A stretch of 45,644 nt of DNA from Spirogloea muscicola (taxonomy: Eukaryota; Streptophyta; Zygnematophyceae; Spirogloeales; Spirogloeaceae): NCBI GenBank assembly GCA_009602725.1, contig WELB01000093.1, forward strand, positions 23,010 through 68,653. Reading direction: 5' to 3'. The notes beneath the pieces are model-generated. The model was not told the origin of the DNA. It was given only the letters and a program-made list of their open reading frames with translations, and searched no databases. Made by a program: the position numbers and the translations under genes. Positions 45,301-45,644 of the stretch are shown here, piece after piece. Within the stretch, counting starts at the first letter, position 1. Every line of letters starts with the position of its first letter.

Positions 45301-45640
45301 AGGCAATGCAGTGACAGACTCATCAAACACAGTGGGGCTTACAGCAGCCTCAACAATTCTCCCACGAGCATCGCAATCCATGGCAGTCCACTTGCACACC
45401 GTTCAAGAAGCGGGCGCTTAAACCACGTCACATCGCTAAGTTACAGACGGAACGGGGCTTTCAGAGGCCACGAGGGCTCTCGAGGAGGCGGCACACCTGC
45501 GTGACCGGCCGGCTGCTGCGGAGAGGGGCCGGCCTGGCGGCAGCCGCGGGCCCGCGGAGCCCGCCGACGGCGCCGAAGAAGCCGCTGGCCCGCGCCGAGG
45601 CGGACGCCGCGCGAGGCGCCGCCGCCGCCGGGGTGACCAT
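42312..45640 (-). CDS. Plastid pyruvate dehydrogenase E2, dihydrolipoamide acetyltransferase
   Basis: Eleven minus-strand exons: 45640-45497, 45226-45095, 44859-44482, 44308-44194, 44048-43933, 43722-43624, 43482-43291, 43158-43071, 42938-42868, 42646-42563, 42416-42312; 507 aa. Residues 1-47 are Ala/Arg/Ser-rich, like a chloroplast transit peptide. One lipoyl domain (about 49-125) has its lipoylated lysine in ESDKADMDVE at K92, the last codon of exon 2. A proline-rich linker (about 140-195) and a peripheral-subunit-binding domain (ATPYAKKLAKQYKV...GTGPMGRIVAADV) follow, then the catalytic domain with TADHRIIYGAD around H480. YGAD in place of the usual DG after the histidine is the plastid form (Arabidopsis LTA2/PLE2, Chlamydomonas DLA2). 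The enzyme transfers acetyl groups to CoA for fatty-acid synthesis. The intron 42867-42647 has a GC donor. Confidence 0.95.
42647..42867 (-). other. GC-AG intron in the plastid E2 gene
   Basis: On the minus strand the exon ends CCA GGC CAG and the intron begins GCAAGC; it ends GAGTAG before GGCGCAATC. The joined protein PPGQ|GAIMAVGA is conserved, so the boundary is firm. Confidence 0.9.
45343..45381 (-). other. Candidate alternative first or cassette exon of the plastid E2 gene
   Basis: Inside the first intron, an ATG at 45381 opens 13 codons that end at a good donor (GTAAGC) in phase 0. Splicing this to exon 2 would keep the frame and give an E2 without the transit peptide. An acceptor-like AAG nine bases further upstream would also allow its use as an in-frame cassette. 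The protein is not conserved with known E2s, so this may be chance. Confidence 0.25.
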
Positions 45641-45644
45641 CGCG

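Overview
The window is nuclear DNA of a photosynthetic eukaryote, most likely a chlorophyte green alga. The genes are interrupted by many short spliceosomal introns, with 20 coding exons each in the ARP4 and SF3B1 genes. Exon GC is high, CGG/GCC triplet runs lie near several start codons, and the proteins look plant-like: a chloroplast-type pyruvate dehydrogenase E2 with a transit peptide, plant-type SF3B1 and ARP4, a peroxisomal polyamine oxidase and a root-cap-type secreted protein. I call it a green alga of trebouxiophyte type by inference; nothing in the sequence fixes the genus. The gene models below were spliced by hand. Every junction was checked for a splice dinucleotide and for reading-frame phase, and the spliced products match the families named.

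Layout: (1) 222-1842 (+) secreted PAN/root-cap-domain protein. (2) 2671-4926 (-) mitochondrial thiamine pyrophosphate carrier. (3) 5901-10814 (-) actin-related protein 4. (4) 10815-13064 repeat-bearing intergenic DNA. (5) 13065-15146 (+) tail-anchored UBE2J/UBC32-type E2. (6) 15462-16914 (-) YjbQ/UPF0047 protein. (7) 17534-18091 assembly gap, which removes the 5' part of an exosome RRP45/EXOSC9 gene (18203-19177, +). (8) About 4 kb (19178-23187) rich in dispersed repeats. (9) 23188-24234 (+) a small predicted secretory-pathway membrane protein carrying a WW domain. (10) 25212-28622 (-) peroxisomal polyamine oxidase. (11) 29779-37181 (+) SF3B1. (12) 38235-41807 (+) folate-type mitochondrial carrier. 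(13) 42312-45640 (-) plastid dihydrolipoamide acetyltransferase.

The genes do not form an operon, and most are unrelated housekeeping genes: chromatin, splicing, exosome, ER-associated degradation and polyamine catabolism. There is a cofactor theme in the TPP carrier, the YjbQ protein (a family linked to thiamine-phosphate synthase activity in bacteria), the folate carrier and the E2 of a TPP-dependent complex, but chance proximity is the simplest explanation.

The less ordinary observations are the WW domain placed after a signal peptide, two GC-AG introns, a decayed duplicate of a polyamine oxidase exon, a 21-nt microexon, a candidate alternative exon in the plastid E2 gene, and two or three families of dispersed non-coding repeats. 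I found no rRNA, tRNA, CRISPR array, virus-derived gene or transposase/reverse transcriptase ORF.
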